A stretch of DNA of 6,444 nt from Reyranella sp. (GCA_030681635.1 JAUXRT010000190.1:1-6444), one strand, 5' to 3'. Positions 1 through 5,224 are shown, numbered from the stretch's first letter. A program made the numbers and translations. The notes: a model not told the origin generated them from the sequence alone.

Positions 1-310
1 AGTTGAGCTACGGGCGCACGGCCAGATGCCTCCCAAGAGGCGTCCAGCAAGAAGGCGGGCACCCTAATGAAACTGCCCTTGCGTTGCAAGTCGCTGGAAG
101 GCTTGCTGGCAGGGCCAAAAAAGAGTGCACAATATGAGCCAAGTGCCTCTGCTGCCTAAGAAATCGCCGCTTGTCGGTTTCCCTTGCTTTCAAGTAGCAT
201 CACAGGCATCTGGATTTGGGGGCTGGTGCCCCGAATCGAGCTGGCCCGTTTATGGGCGGCCGATGCGGAGGCGCCCAATTGATGATGCCAGGGCAGTTTC
301 GAGGCCAACG
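1..310. other. Region without a supportable gene, upstream of the lipoprotein gene
   Basis: No reading frame here has a credible start, ribosome binding site and protein-like composition. Two frames open at the left edge close early, at 65-67 and about 137. Either could be the tail of an upstream gene, but neither is recognisable. Visible structures are a small hairpin GCCTC/GAGGC at 27-40 and a stronger one at 213-237, where GGGGC (219-223) and GCCCC (228-232) are flanked by GATT and AATC. Neither has a T-tract, so they are not clear terminators. No convincing sigma-70 promoter was found for the gene at 311. Confidence 0.5.
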
Positions 311-1027
311 ATGGCGCTAAGAGTCCAACGATCCGTGCTTCTCTTAGCGGCGGTCGTTTTGAGCGGGTGCAACGAGGGAAGCATTTTTGCGCCCTCCGTC
401 AGCCCGCCATCATCCAATCCGGCGATCAGCCAGACCGGCACGCAGACCGTGAAGCAGCGCATCCAGCAGCTGCGCTCCGATCAGGCGGCCCTCGCCAACG
501 GCATTTCGCAGCAGCAGGCGCAGCTCAACGCGACGCGCAGCCAGCTGTCGAGCGACTCCGCGGCCTACAGCGGCCTCGTGAACGGCATCACCTCGCGCCT
601 GCAGACCGGCACGACGCCGGGCAATCCCGAGCTGGTGAACCAGTGGAACGCCGCGCAAGCCAAGCTCGACGCCGCCACGCTCGGTGTGGGCCAACTGAAT
701 TCGCTGGCCAGCCAGGTGACGACCCAGGCGTCGGTCGCGGGCTACCTGCTCGAAAACATCCGCGCGACCTTCGCCGTCGGCGGCGCGGTCGACGAGGACC
801 ATCGCAACCTGCGCGCCATCGAGAGCGAGACCACGCGCTCCATGCAGCAGATCGACCGGCTGATCGGCGACCTCAACGCCCAGATCGGCCGCGAGAACGG
901 CTTTCTCGCCCGCGAGCGCACCAACCTGGCGGCGCTCTCCTACGGCGTGAACCTCGGCCGCCTCGGCAACCCCGGCGCACAACGGGTGACGACGACAGGC
1001 GGCAGGCGGCCAGTTCCGCTGCAGTAG
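311..1027 (+). CDS. Putative outer-membrane lipoprotein with coiled-coil segments, function unknown
   Basis: The 238-residue product begins with a short basic region (R4, R7), a hydrophobic stretch and the lipobox LSGC with Cys20. This is a signal-peptidase-II signal, so the mature protein should be lipidated. The residue after the cysteine is Asn rather than Asp, which by the E. coli Lol rule favours the outer membrane. A Pro/Ser-rich linker (about 27-40) is followed by heptad-like, Gln/Ala/Leu-rich helices at roughly 45-100 and 155-212, with a helix-rich middle and a Gly/Arg/Pro tail. The frame stays open upstream to 125, but I chose the ATG at 311 because GAGG (301-304) lies 6 nt before it and because this start puts the signal peptide at the N-terminus. 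It probably leads an operon with the two genes that follow. I do not recognise the family. A role as an envelope spacer or a protein partner is only a guess from the coiled coils. Confidence 0.8.
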   Translation: MALRVQRSVLLLAAVVLSGCNEGSIFAPSVSPPSSNPAISQTGTQTVKQRIQQLRSDQAALANGISQQQAQLNATRSQLSSDSAAYSGLVNGITSRLQTGTTPGNPELVNQWNAAQAKLDAATLGVGQLNSLASQVTTQASVAGYLLENIRATFAVGGAVDEDHRNLRAIESETTRSMQQIDRLIGDLNAQIGRENGFLARERTNLAALSYGVNLGRLGNPGAQRVTTTGGRRPVPLQ

Positions 1028-1031
1028 CAGC

Positions 1032-1460
1032 ATGGCCATTCGTTTTCTGGCACTCCTCGGTCTGATCGTCAGCCTCGCCACGGCCGCGCAGGCTCAGCCC
1101 GCGGTGTCGCCCGCCGACCAGACAGCAATCCGCGACGTCATAAAAGGCCAGGTCGAGGCGTTCCGGCGCGACGATGGCGACGCCGCCTTCGGCTACGCCT
1201 CGCCGATGATCCAAAACATGTTCGGCCAGTCCGACGTCTTCATGGAGATGGTGCGGCAAGGCTATCCGCCGGTGTATCGGCCAAGGGTCTTCGACTTCCG
1301 CGAGATCGTCGAGCTGCACGGCGAGATCGCGCAGAAGGTCCATGTCGTCGGCCCCGACGGACGGCCCATCACCGCCGTCTATCCCATGACGCAGCTTCCC
1401 GACGGAAGCTGGCGCATCAACGGCTGCTACCTGCTGGCGCCGGACGAACATCAAGCCTGA
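1032..1460 (+). CDS. Secreted DUF4864 family protein
   Basis: The 142-residue protein has a typical signal peptide: residues 1-18 are hydrophobic and there is an AQA site, so cleavage is likely after Ala21, giving export to the periplasm. The mature part fits DUF4864 as I know it. It has a helix of the type AIRDVIKGQVEAFRRDD, then a segment ASPMIQNMFG, then QGYPPVYRP, and it ends with the strand pair MTQLPDGSWRINGCYLL. The family has an NTF2-like look (small alpha+beta, helical start, curved sheet at the end), but no biochemical role is established to my knowledge. The length is normal for the family. It starts 4 nt after the stop of the lipoprotein gene with no strong Shine-Dalgarno site, so translation is probably coupled to the upstream gene. 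The family assignment is from remembered motif similarity, not a search. Confidence 0.87.
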   Translation: MAIRFLALLGLIVSLATAAQAQPAVSPADQTAIRDVIKGQVEAFRRDDGDAAFGYASPMIQNMFGQSDVFMEMVRQGYPPVYRPRVFDFREIVELHGEIAQKVHVVGPDGRPITAVYPMTQLPDGSWRINGCYLLAPDEHQA

Positions 1461-1472
1461 TCCCCGAACCTC

Positions 1473-2354
1473 ATGAATCGCGTTTCGCCCAAGGTGCTGG
1501 CGCTGCTCGGCGCCCTCACCCTCGTCTGGGGCACCAACTGGCCGCTGTTCCGCATCGCCCTCGACGAGCTGCCGGTGTGGACGTTCCGCACCATCGTGCT
1601 GTCGGCGGGCGTGATCATGCTGAGCCTGATCCTGCTGCTGCGCGGCGAGAGCTTCGCGGTGCCCAAGGGCAAATGGCCGGCCCTGATCGCGGCCTCCGTC
1701 ATGAACATCGGCGTGTGGAACATCGCGACGTCGCTGGCCGTGCTCTACATCCCCTCCGGTCATGCCTCGGTGCTGGCCTACACGATGCCGCTCTGGGTGG
1801 CAGCGATGGGCTTCCTGGTGTTCGGCCAGCGCCTCACGCCGCGTTTGCTGGCCGCGATCGCGATCGGCGCGGCGGCCGTCGCGGCCCTGATGATCCCCAA
1901 CTTCCAAAGCTACGCCCAGGCGCCGGCCGGCCTGTTCTGGGGCCTGCTCGCGGGCTTCTGCTGGGCCATCGGCACCTTCATCGTGAAGCGCACGAGCTGG
2001 CCGGGCATGGGCCTCTCGCTCACCTTCTGGCAGGTCGTGATCTGCCTGCCGCCGATCGCGCTGGGCGCGCTGCTGTTCGACGGCCTGCCGACCCACTGGC
2101 CCTCGGCCAAAGCGCTCGCCGCCACGCTCTACACCGGCGCCATCCCGATGGCGCTCGGCACCGCCACCTGGTTCGCCCTGGTGAAACTCCTGCCGGCCCA
2201 GGTCGCCGCGCTCTCCTCCATCGCCATCCCGATCGTGGCGATCGTGAGCGGCATCGTGATCCTGCACGAGCCGCTGTCGTGGCTACAAGCCGCCGCCATC
2301 GCCTCGACGGTGATCTCGCTCTGGCTGGCGCTGGTGCCCGGCCGCCACGGCTGA
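1473..2354 (+). CDS. EamA/DMT superfamily transporter (RhaT/YdcZ-like permease)
   Basis: This is a 293-residue integral membrane protein with about ten hydrophobic helices arranged as two homologous EamA halves, roughly residues 8-141 and 152-288. Family hallmarks are the opening LVWGTNWPLFRIAL, a following FRTIVL helix, PLWVA near residue 106, and the second-half signature PIVAIVSGIVILHEPLSW near 253-270. Members of the drug/metabolite transporter superfamily usually export amino acids, nucleobases or other small metabolites, and the substrate cannot be read from sequence. The start is the first ATG, 12 nt after the DUF4864 stop. There is no good Shine-Dalgarno site, consistent with translation within a polycistronic message. 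The length is normal and no break is seen. The GC-rich codon use matches the two upstream genes and the hsp20-lon pair. Confidence 0.93.
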   Translation: MNRVSPKVLALLGALTLVWGTNWPLFRIALDELPVWTFRTIVLSAGVIMLSLILLLRGESFAVPKGKWPALIAASVMNIGVWNIATSLAVLYIPSGHASVLAYTMPLWVAAMGFLVFGQRLTPRLLAAIAIGAAAVAALMIPNFQSYAQAPAGLFWGLLAGFCWAIGTFIVKRTSWPGMGLSLTFWQVVICLPPIALGALLFDGLPTHWPSAKALAATLYTGAIPMALGTATWFALVKLLPAQVAALSSIAIPIVAIVSGIVILHEPLSWLQAAAIASTVISLWLALVPGRHG

Positions 2355-2378
2355 GGAAGCGGCTTTCCTGGACATCAT

Positions 2379-2481
2379 CTGTCTGGATTCTGTCTGTCTA
2401 AAAATTCGCAAAGCGCCGGCCCGCCTGAACGGAACGATTCTTTTCGACTCAGGCCCGAATCGCGGGCCTGTCTGAAAATTC
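2379..2481 (+). repeat. Three imperfect copies of a CTGTCT...ATTC motif
   Basis: Copies lie at 2379-2390 (CTGTCTGGATTC), 2394-2407 (CTGTCTAAAAATTC) and 2468-2481 (CTGTCTGAAAATTC). The last two share 13 of 14 bases, and the first is a shorter variant. The first two are only 3 nt apart, and the third overlaps the right arm of the hairpin at 2450-2470. They could be binding sites for a regulator or remnants of a repeat. The role is unknown. Confidence 0.45.
2450..2470. other. GC-rich hairpin downstream of the transporter operon
   Basis: CAGGCCCG and CGGGCCTG form a perfect 8-bp stem around a 5-nt loop. The hairpin lies 96 nt past the transporter stop. On the + strand the following bases are TCTGAAAATT, not a U-run, so it may stabilise the 3' end or act as a poor terminator rather than a classic intrinsic one. 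Confidence 0.4.
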
Positions 2482-2573
2482 AGCCGCGACGACGGCGATG
2501 ATGTCCCACCAAGTTGAGACAAATGTTGTGACACAGGTTGAGCGCCCACCTGTGCCCTCACGGGAATCTGCCC

Positions 2574-2600
2574 CTGCGGCCCCGCCTCGGGCGGCCGCAG
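2574..2600. other. GC-rich hairpin in the gene-free region
   Basis: CTGCGGCC (2574-2581) pairs perfectly with GGCCGCAG (2593-2600), and an inner GCC/GGC extends the stem past a small bulge. No T-tract follows on either strand. Its role is unknown; it is listed as a real secondary-structure element of the intergenic region. Confidence 0.35.
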
Positions 2601-2936
2601 AAGACTGTCTCATCAGCTCTCGGATGCGTTGATCGCACCTCGGTCCACCCCATCTGCCGGACAGTCGTCGGCGGGAACGGCCTTTTGCTTGCTACTCACG
2701 ACACATGATCGCGGGACGGCCCCTCATCCTCCAGGGATCGTACCCGGCGGGCGCGCCGGGCGGGGCATGGTCAAAGGTTCAGGTCTGCGTCGGCACAAGG
2801 CGCCGACACGGACGGGCAGGCGTTCCGGAACGGCCTCACGCCTTAGGGCGCGGAGCCTTCGCGGCAACGGGAGCAGCCGCCGGGGCGAGCGCCTGGTCGA
2901 GATCGAAGGGCATAGAGGACCCAGGGTTTGGACATG

Positions 2937-2965
2937 AAAAAGGCCGGCGCGGTTGGCGCCAGCCT
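2937..2965 (-). terminator. Terminator-like hairpin, minus strand
   Basis: Read on the minus strand, a ten-position stem with one internal mismatch (arms 2956-2965 and 2941-2950) closes a five-base loop and runs into a T-tract (complement of the A's at 2937-2941). This is the classic intrinsic-terminator layout. It lies about 230 nt past the stop of the 167-aa minus-strand gene, so it may be a back-up terminator for that unit or the end of an unseen transcript. Confidence 0.5.
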
Positions 2966-3142
2966 ATGGGAAATATAGGCCGAAACTTGCTCAACCTGCA
3001 ACTAGCACTCCGCATAACTGGAATGCCGAATTTGAGATGCTGCTAGCAACGACTGCGTAACGCGGGAAGGGCGCGGCTGACATCTGAAGGCCGTTGCGCG
3101 CGGGAGATAAGCTGCGACGAACGTGAGCTTAGAGCTCGCATC

Positions 3143-3170
3143 AAAAAGCTCGGCGCCCTTTAACACCAGC
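3143..3170 (-). terminator. Probable terminator of the 167-aa minus-strand gene
   Basis: On the minus strand GCTGGTG (3170-3164) pairs with CGCC plus AGC (3155-3152 and 3150-3148), with one bulged G and one G-T pair. The stem is followed directly by TTTTT (3147-3143). It begins about 22 nt after the stop codon at 3192-3194, which is where a terminator is expected. The stem is of moderate quality. Confidence 0.5.
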
Positions 3171-3191
3171 CCGGTGAAATATTGCGGCTAT

Positions 3192-3695
3192 CTATATGGT
3201 GAAGTGATAGTCGCGCCAGCCCGTGATTCGCCTCAGGTCTACCCGTGAGAAATCCCTCACCAAGTTTGGATTTCCGTGGAGGCGCCGGCCCCCTACGAGA
3301 AGTACCGGCTTCCGGAAGAGCATCACCATTTGATTGTATACTCGGTTCGCCTCGACCGAATTGAGCAGAAGACTCTCACGGACACTAACCACGACGAAGC
3401 CTTCAGGGAAAACGGCAGCCGTAATCGTTATGCGCCGTCGACCAGGCGAAGCGAACTGCATCCCGCCTCCCCCGCCGCCACCTCCGCTACTCTGTTGCTG
3501 TGTACTGCAGAGTTGACGGATCTCGGCATCTTCCCGAAGGGCATTCCCATCCTCATCACTGATGAGAAACCCCGACCCCTCATTCGACCCAAGCAAACTG
3601 CACGCTCGAGCTTGCGCTTCACTTAGCAAGTCGAATTCTTCTTCTAGGCGTTCGACTTCGTTGGGGTCGGTTGAAGCATAACTTAGGACGAACAT
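3192..3695 (-). CDS. Hypothetical two-part protein with an eight-glycine linker
   Basis: The 167-residue product is not recognised with certainty. Residues 1-65 are acidic and mainly helical, ending in a DEDGNAL turn and a final short helix (DAEIRQLC). Residues 66-78 are a Gln/Ser stretch followed by eight glycines. Residues 84-167 look like a compact alpha/beta domain: strand ITITAAVFPEGFVVVSV, an Asn-containing helix, strand KPVLLVGG, then NPNLVRDFSRVDLRRITGW. Both halves resemble short standalone alphaproteobacterial hypothetical proteins I have seen, so this may be a fusion; that is inference. I prefer the ATG at 3695 over the in-frame GTG at 3710, because GGGGAG (3706-3701) lies 5 nt before the ATG and the GTG sits inside a palindrome. 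Codon use is less GC-biased than in the flanking operons. A plus-strand frame across 3276-3626 is a shadow. Confidence 0.62.
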   Translation of the reverse strand: MFVLSYASTDPNEVERLEEEFDLLSEAQARACSLLGSNEGSGFLISDEDGNALREDAEIRQLCSTQQQSSGGGGGGGGMQFASPGRRRITITAAVFPEGFVVVSVRESLLLNSVEANRVYNQMVMLFRKPVLLVGGRRLHGNPNLVRDFSRVDLRRITGWRDYHFTI

Positions 3696-3697
3696 TG

Positions 3698-3719
3698 CCT
3701 CTCCCCGCACTTGTGCGGG
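3698..3719. repeat. Short palindrome of the CCTCTCCCCGC/GCGGGGAGAGG type, one arm decayed
   Basis: CCCGCAC (3704-3710) and GTGCGGG (3713-3719) form a perfect 7-bp stem around TT. The left flank reads CCTCTC, as in the intergenic palindromes common in Rhizobiales genomes, whose right flank would read GAGAGG; here that flank has diverged to AAGCGT. The element supplies the ribosome binding site of the minus-strand gene starting at 3695. The family match is from memory, and only one copy is in the window. Confidence 0.5.
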
Positions 3720-3784
3720 AAGCGTCTCAGGGAATCGACAATGAGTCGAGTACTCACTTCGATTTCAACCGACGATAGATTTCC

Positions 3785-3808
3785 AAAAATAGCTCAAGGA
3801 CCGAGCTA
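3785..3808 (-). terminator. Terminator overlapping the stop codon of the 52-aa gene
   Basis: On the minus strand TAGCTC (3808-3803) pairs with GAGCTA (3795-3790) across a 7-nt loop and is followed at once by TTTTT (3789-3785). The stem's first three bases are the stop codon of the 52-aa frame. The stem has only six pairs, half of them A-T, so termination would be partial. Its position supports the small frame as a gene. Confidence 0.5.
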
Positions 3809-3964
3809 GGTTTCCGGAGGATCATGCCCGTGATTGCGCCTCTCGAAGCTGATCCGAATTGAGGGCATCCGCCAGAGCAGAATGGATCGAATGGCCCGCC
3901 CCATTGCCTGAAATGGCTTAGTCCAATCCGTGACGCTGACTTCTACGAGAACTCGAACCTTCAT
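3806..3964 (-). CDS. 52-residue basic microprotein, unknown function
   Basis: The frame runs from ATG at 3964-3962 to TAG at 3808-3806. It starts MKVRVLVEVSVTDW, a likely beta strand, continues into an amphipathic helix (about residues 18-32), then a second strand PSIRISFERR, and ends in a His/Pro/Glu tail. The alpha-beta pattern and strong net positive charge resemble a small nucleic-acid-binding or partner-binding protein, but I do not recognise it. Support for a real gene: GGAGG (3977-3973) lies exactly 8 nt before the ATG, the stop is built into a hairpin with a U-run, and a structured leader ends immediately upstream. A longer frame upstream on the same strand ends in an ATGA overlap with this start, but I do not accept that frame as coding. 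No cysteine, membrane segment or signal peptide is seen. The neighbour on the same strand starts 110 nt downstream. Confidence 0.6.
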   Translation of the reverse strand: MKVRVLVEVSVTDWTKPFQAMGRAIRSILLWRMPSIRISFERRNHGHDPPET

Positions 3965-3980
3965 GGCACGAACCTCCAAC

Positions 3981-4006
3981 AAAAAAGCGGCTGACCAAAC
4001 AGCCGC
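3981..4006 (-). terminator. Intrinsic terminator (attenuator candidate) before the 52-aa gene
   Basis: Read on the minus strand, GCGGCTG (4006-4000) pairs with CAGCCGC (3993-3987) across the loop TTTGGT and is followed by TTTTTT (3986-3981). This is a textbook intrinsic terminator and the best in the window. Only three bases separate the U-run from the GGAGG site of the 52-aa gene. It therefore either ends a short upstream RNA or works as a conditional terminator in that gene's leader. Confidence 0.78.
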
Positions 4007-4052
4007 CGCCCCGAGGCACTCGCCTTAGGCAACGACCGTTTGGTCAGCCGCT
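3986..4052. repeat. Perfect 15-bp inverted repeat with a 37-nt spacer
   Basis: AGCGGCTGACCAAAC (3986-4000) and GTTTGGTCAGCCGCT (4038-4052) are exact reverse complements. One arm contains the 3' half of the terminator at 3981-4006, so the long and short pairings exclude each other. The heptamer of the short stem occurs twice in direct orientation on the minus strand (4051-4045 and 4006-4000), giving two partners for one CAGCCGC. Confidence 0.9.
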
Positions 4053-4184
4053 CTCCATCACTAGGGAGGCGCACCTCCCTCGACCGACTGACTAGAGGGT
4101 TCCGTCCTCTATGGAACGGATGGTTCTGTCTCCTTGCTGGCGCGATGGGACCAACGACAGGCCCTGAGCGTAGCTCCGGCAATT

Positions 4185-4213
4185 TTGTTCAGCAAGATCG
4201 CGCTGTGGATACT
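4185..4213 (+). promoter_or_regulatory. Weak sigma-70-like promoter candidate for the 256-aa gene
   Basis: TTGTTC (4185-4190) and GATACT (4208-4213) are spaced by 17 nt. They match three and four of six consensus bases. Transcription would begin near 4220, leaving a leader of about 95 nt that contains the stem at 4235-4265. The -35 box overlaps a weak candidate box for the opposite strand, so the site could be divergent. Confidence 0.25.
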
Positions 4214-4234
4214 CGGCGCGAAAATGCGCGCGGT

Positions 4235-4265
4235 GTAAGGTGCACTCGACGCGCCGCACTCTTAC
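4235..4265 (+). other. Bulged hairpin in the 5' leader of the 256-aa gene
   Basis: GTAAGGTGC (4235-4243) pairs with GCAC and CTTAC (4256-4265) with one bulged T, giving nine pairs around a 12-nt loop. It ends 36 nt before the Shine-Dalgarno site at 4302-4306. It might stabilise or regulate the message; nothing more can be said. Confidence 0.4.
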
Positions 4266-4314
4266 GTTTCTCCGGATGGTTTTGACTACCGCTGGCCAAC
4301 CAGGAGACGCTGAA

Positions 4315-5085
4315 ATGGCGGGACAACCCTTCTCCCATCTCAAGACGGACGGAAACTACATCTTTGGAACGGATGCTCTGCATGGCAGGGAGCATCTGAC
4401 CGCGCGGGTAACAATCGCGATTGCCGGTTGGTCCATCGTGCAAGCACACCTTGGAAATGCATTCGCCGAGCTGATCGGCGGCAAGACGCCCGTTGCAATG
4501 AGCATGTACGCCGCATTCGACAGCTTTGCCGTTCAACGACAATTGCTCATCACCGCTGTCGAGGAACTACTTCCCAAACGATACAGCGAAGTATTCCGCC
4601 TTACCCTCAAAGTCATTGAAGTTGCAGGCAAAGAACGCCATCGCTTCGCTCATTGGATATGGGGTGGCTCCACAGACCCCAAATTCAGTACGAAAATCCT
4701 TCTTCTGGTCGAGCCCAGACATTCTTGGAGGGTCCGCGTTGCCGCTATTCGCCGCGCAAAGGGCATTCCGAAGGAGGACCTTTCTTTCTTCGTGATGCCA
4801 CGCTTGGATCCGAAGGAGATTCGAGCATATACGGCCGACGATCTCGAACGAGTAGGCCGACAAATGGAACTGGCGTGGCGCTACGCTCATGCACTTTCGG
4901 ACCTTGTAGCTTCCAAGCCTAAAAGACGACTTGAGATACGGCGTGCTCTGCTTGCCCAACCTGAAATTCATCGAGCCTATGACGAAGCACGTAGGAGAAG
5001 TGCAAAAGTGACCAAAGCTGATTCAAAACCGACTCATCGATCGAAACCCGCAAGACGAAAATCGGTCATTGCTAAGCATAAATGA
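4315..5085 (+). CDS. Hypothetical protein with HEPN-type RHxxxH motif and basic tail
   Basis: The 256-residue protein starts at ATG 4315, chosen because AGGAG (4302-4306) lies 8 nt before it; the frame extends upstream to 4240 without a ribosome site. Residues 30-100 form long helices (RVTIAIAGWSIVQAHLGNAF, then MSMYAAFDSFAVQRQLLITA). They lead into GKERHRFAHWIWG, where R108, H109 and H113 fit the R-[N/D/H]-x3-H motif of HEPN RNases. A beta segment (KILLLVE, 127-133), a second helical part (168-198) and a Lys/Arg-rich, probably disordered tail (202-256) follow. HEPN domains act in toxin-antitoxin, abortive infection and RNA-decay systems; whether this one is a nuclease is inference from one motif and helical context. 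GC content is low for the genome: I counted 27 of 60 bases in 4561-4620 against 40 of 60 in 1561-1620. No antitoxin gene adjoins it. It is probably monocistronic and acquired. Confidence 0.8.
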   Translation: MAGQPFSHLKTDGNYIFGTDALHGREHLTARVTIAIAGWSIVQAHLGNAFAELIGGKTPVAMSMYAAFDSFAVQRQLLITAVEELLPKRYSEVFRLTLKVIEVAGKERHRFAHWIWGGSTDPKFSTKILLLVEPRHSWRVRVAAIRRAKGIPKEDLSFFVMPRLDPKEIRAYTADDLERVGRQMELAWRYAHALSDLVASKPKRRLEIRRALLAQPEIHRAYDEARRRSAKVTKADSKPTHRSKPARRKSVIAKHK

Positions 5086-5125
5086 ACCCCTCCCTGGCTG
5101 CATCCGAACATGGCTCCGTTCGTAT

Positions 5126-5206
5126 TCGAAGGGGCTGCGAGAACCTTCGACGCCCCCGGTGAAGCTTCGCTTCACCTGCCGCTAACTGGCCGAGCTACGC
5201 TCGGCC
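5126..5206. repeat. Three tandem palindromes after the HEPN-like gene
   Basis: TCGAAGG/CCTTCGA (5126-5150) is followed by GGTGAAGC/GCTTCACC (5158-5176, 8 bp, loop TTC) and GGCCGAGC/GCTCGGCC (5188-5206, 8 bp, loop TAC). The last two are perfect stems with 3-nt loops set 30 nt apart. None has a T-tract; the last is followed by TAAAAT. They may slow transcription between the 256-aa gene and hsp20, act as REP-like elements, or protect the 3' end of the message. Confidence 0.75.
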
Positions 5207-5224
5207 TAAAATCGCCCCCTCCCC

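Larger units (their letters stand above)
2355..3142. other. Long gene-free region rich in palindromes
   Basis: About 0.8 kb separates the end of the transporter gene from the next terminator-like hairpin on the minus strand. Open frames on the + strand (for example 2629-2937 and 2705-3046) are Arg/Gly/Pro-rich, lack ribosome binding sites and look like GC-driven chance frames. The region holds several inverted repeats: CAGGCCCG/CGGGCCTG at 2450-2470, CACAGGT/ACCTGTG at 2532-2554, CTGCGGCC/GGCCGCAG at 2574-2600, CCCGGCG/CGCCGGG at 2743-2760, GTCGGC/GCCGAC at 2789-2807, and a perfect 12-bp palindrome CGTTCCGGAACG at 2821-2832. None has a convincing T-tract on the + strand, so no clear terminator for the transporter operon can be assigned. 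A decayed gene or an unrecognised RNA is possible. Confidence 0.5.
3981..4111 (-). promoter_or_regulatory. Structured leader RNA candidate on the minus strand
   Basis: Going 5' to 3' on the minus strand, three structured blocks follow one another: TAGAGG/CCTCTA (4111-4093), a 7-bp hairpin AGGGAGG/CCTCCCT with a 4-nt loop (4080-4063), then the 15-bp inverted repeat that embeds the terminator. The CCTCC of the second hairpin is also complementary to the GGAGG of the 52-aa gene, so site masking is conceivable. The layout fits an attenuated leader or a free small RNA ending at the U-run. A weak -35/-10 pair on the minus strand (4195-4190 and 4172-4167, 17-nt spacing) would start such an RNA near 4160. 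No known riboswitch class was recognised. Confidence 0.45.

Noticed and set aside
873..2267. 464-codon minus-strand frame opposite the transporter operon
   Set aside because: It is His/Asp/Arg/Gln-rich, typical of the antisense of GC-rich coding DNA, and lies opposite three well-supported genes.
2836..2913. 25-residue Ala/Pro-rich frame on the minus strand
   Set aside because: It has no ribosome binding site or recognisable product. At most it is a remnant of a lost gene.
2934..2978. 14-codon frame beginning ATGAAAAAGGCC on the + strand
   Set aside because: It lies wholly over the minus-strand terminator-like hairpin; its start and A-run are explained by that structure.
2629..3046. Two overlapping + strand frames of 102 and 113 codons
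   Set aside because: Low-complexity Arg/Gly/Pro composition, no ribosome binding sites, no recognisable domain, and they overlap each other in different frames.
3704..3719. Hairpin CCCGCACTTGTGCGGG resembling a type I-E CRISPR repeat core
   Set aside because: Only one copy exists, with no spacer-repeat periodicity and no cas genes. It fits a dispersed intergenic palindrome better.
3941..3964. GGTTCGAGTTC on the minus strand, resembling a tRNA T-loop
   Set aside because: The flanking bases cannot form the T-stem or an acceptor stem, and no anticodon arm lies at the right distance.
3961..4182. 73-codon minus-strand frame ending in an ATGA overlap with the 52-aa gene
   Set aside because: The only upstream start is a TTG without a ribosome site, the composition is Arg/Pro-rich, and the frame runs through the hairpins and U-run, so the overlap is probably chance.
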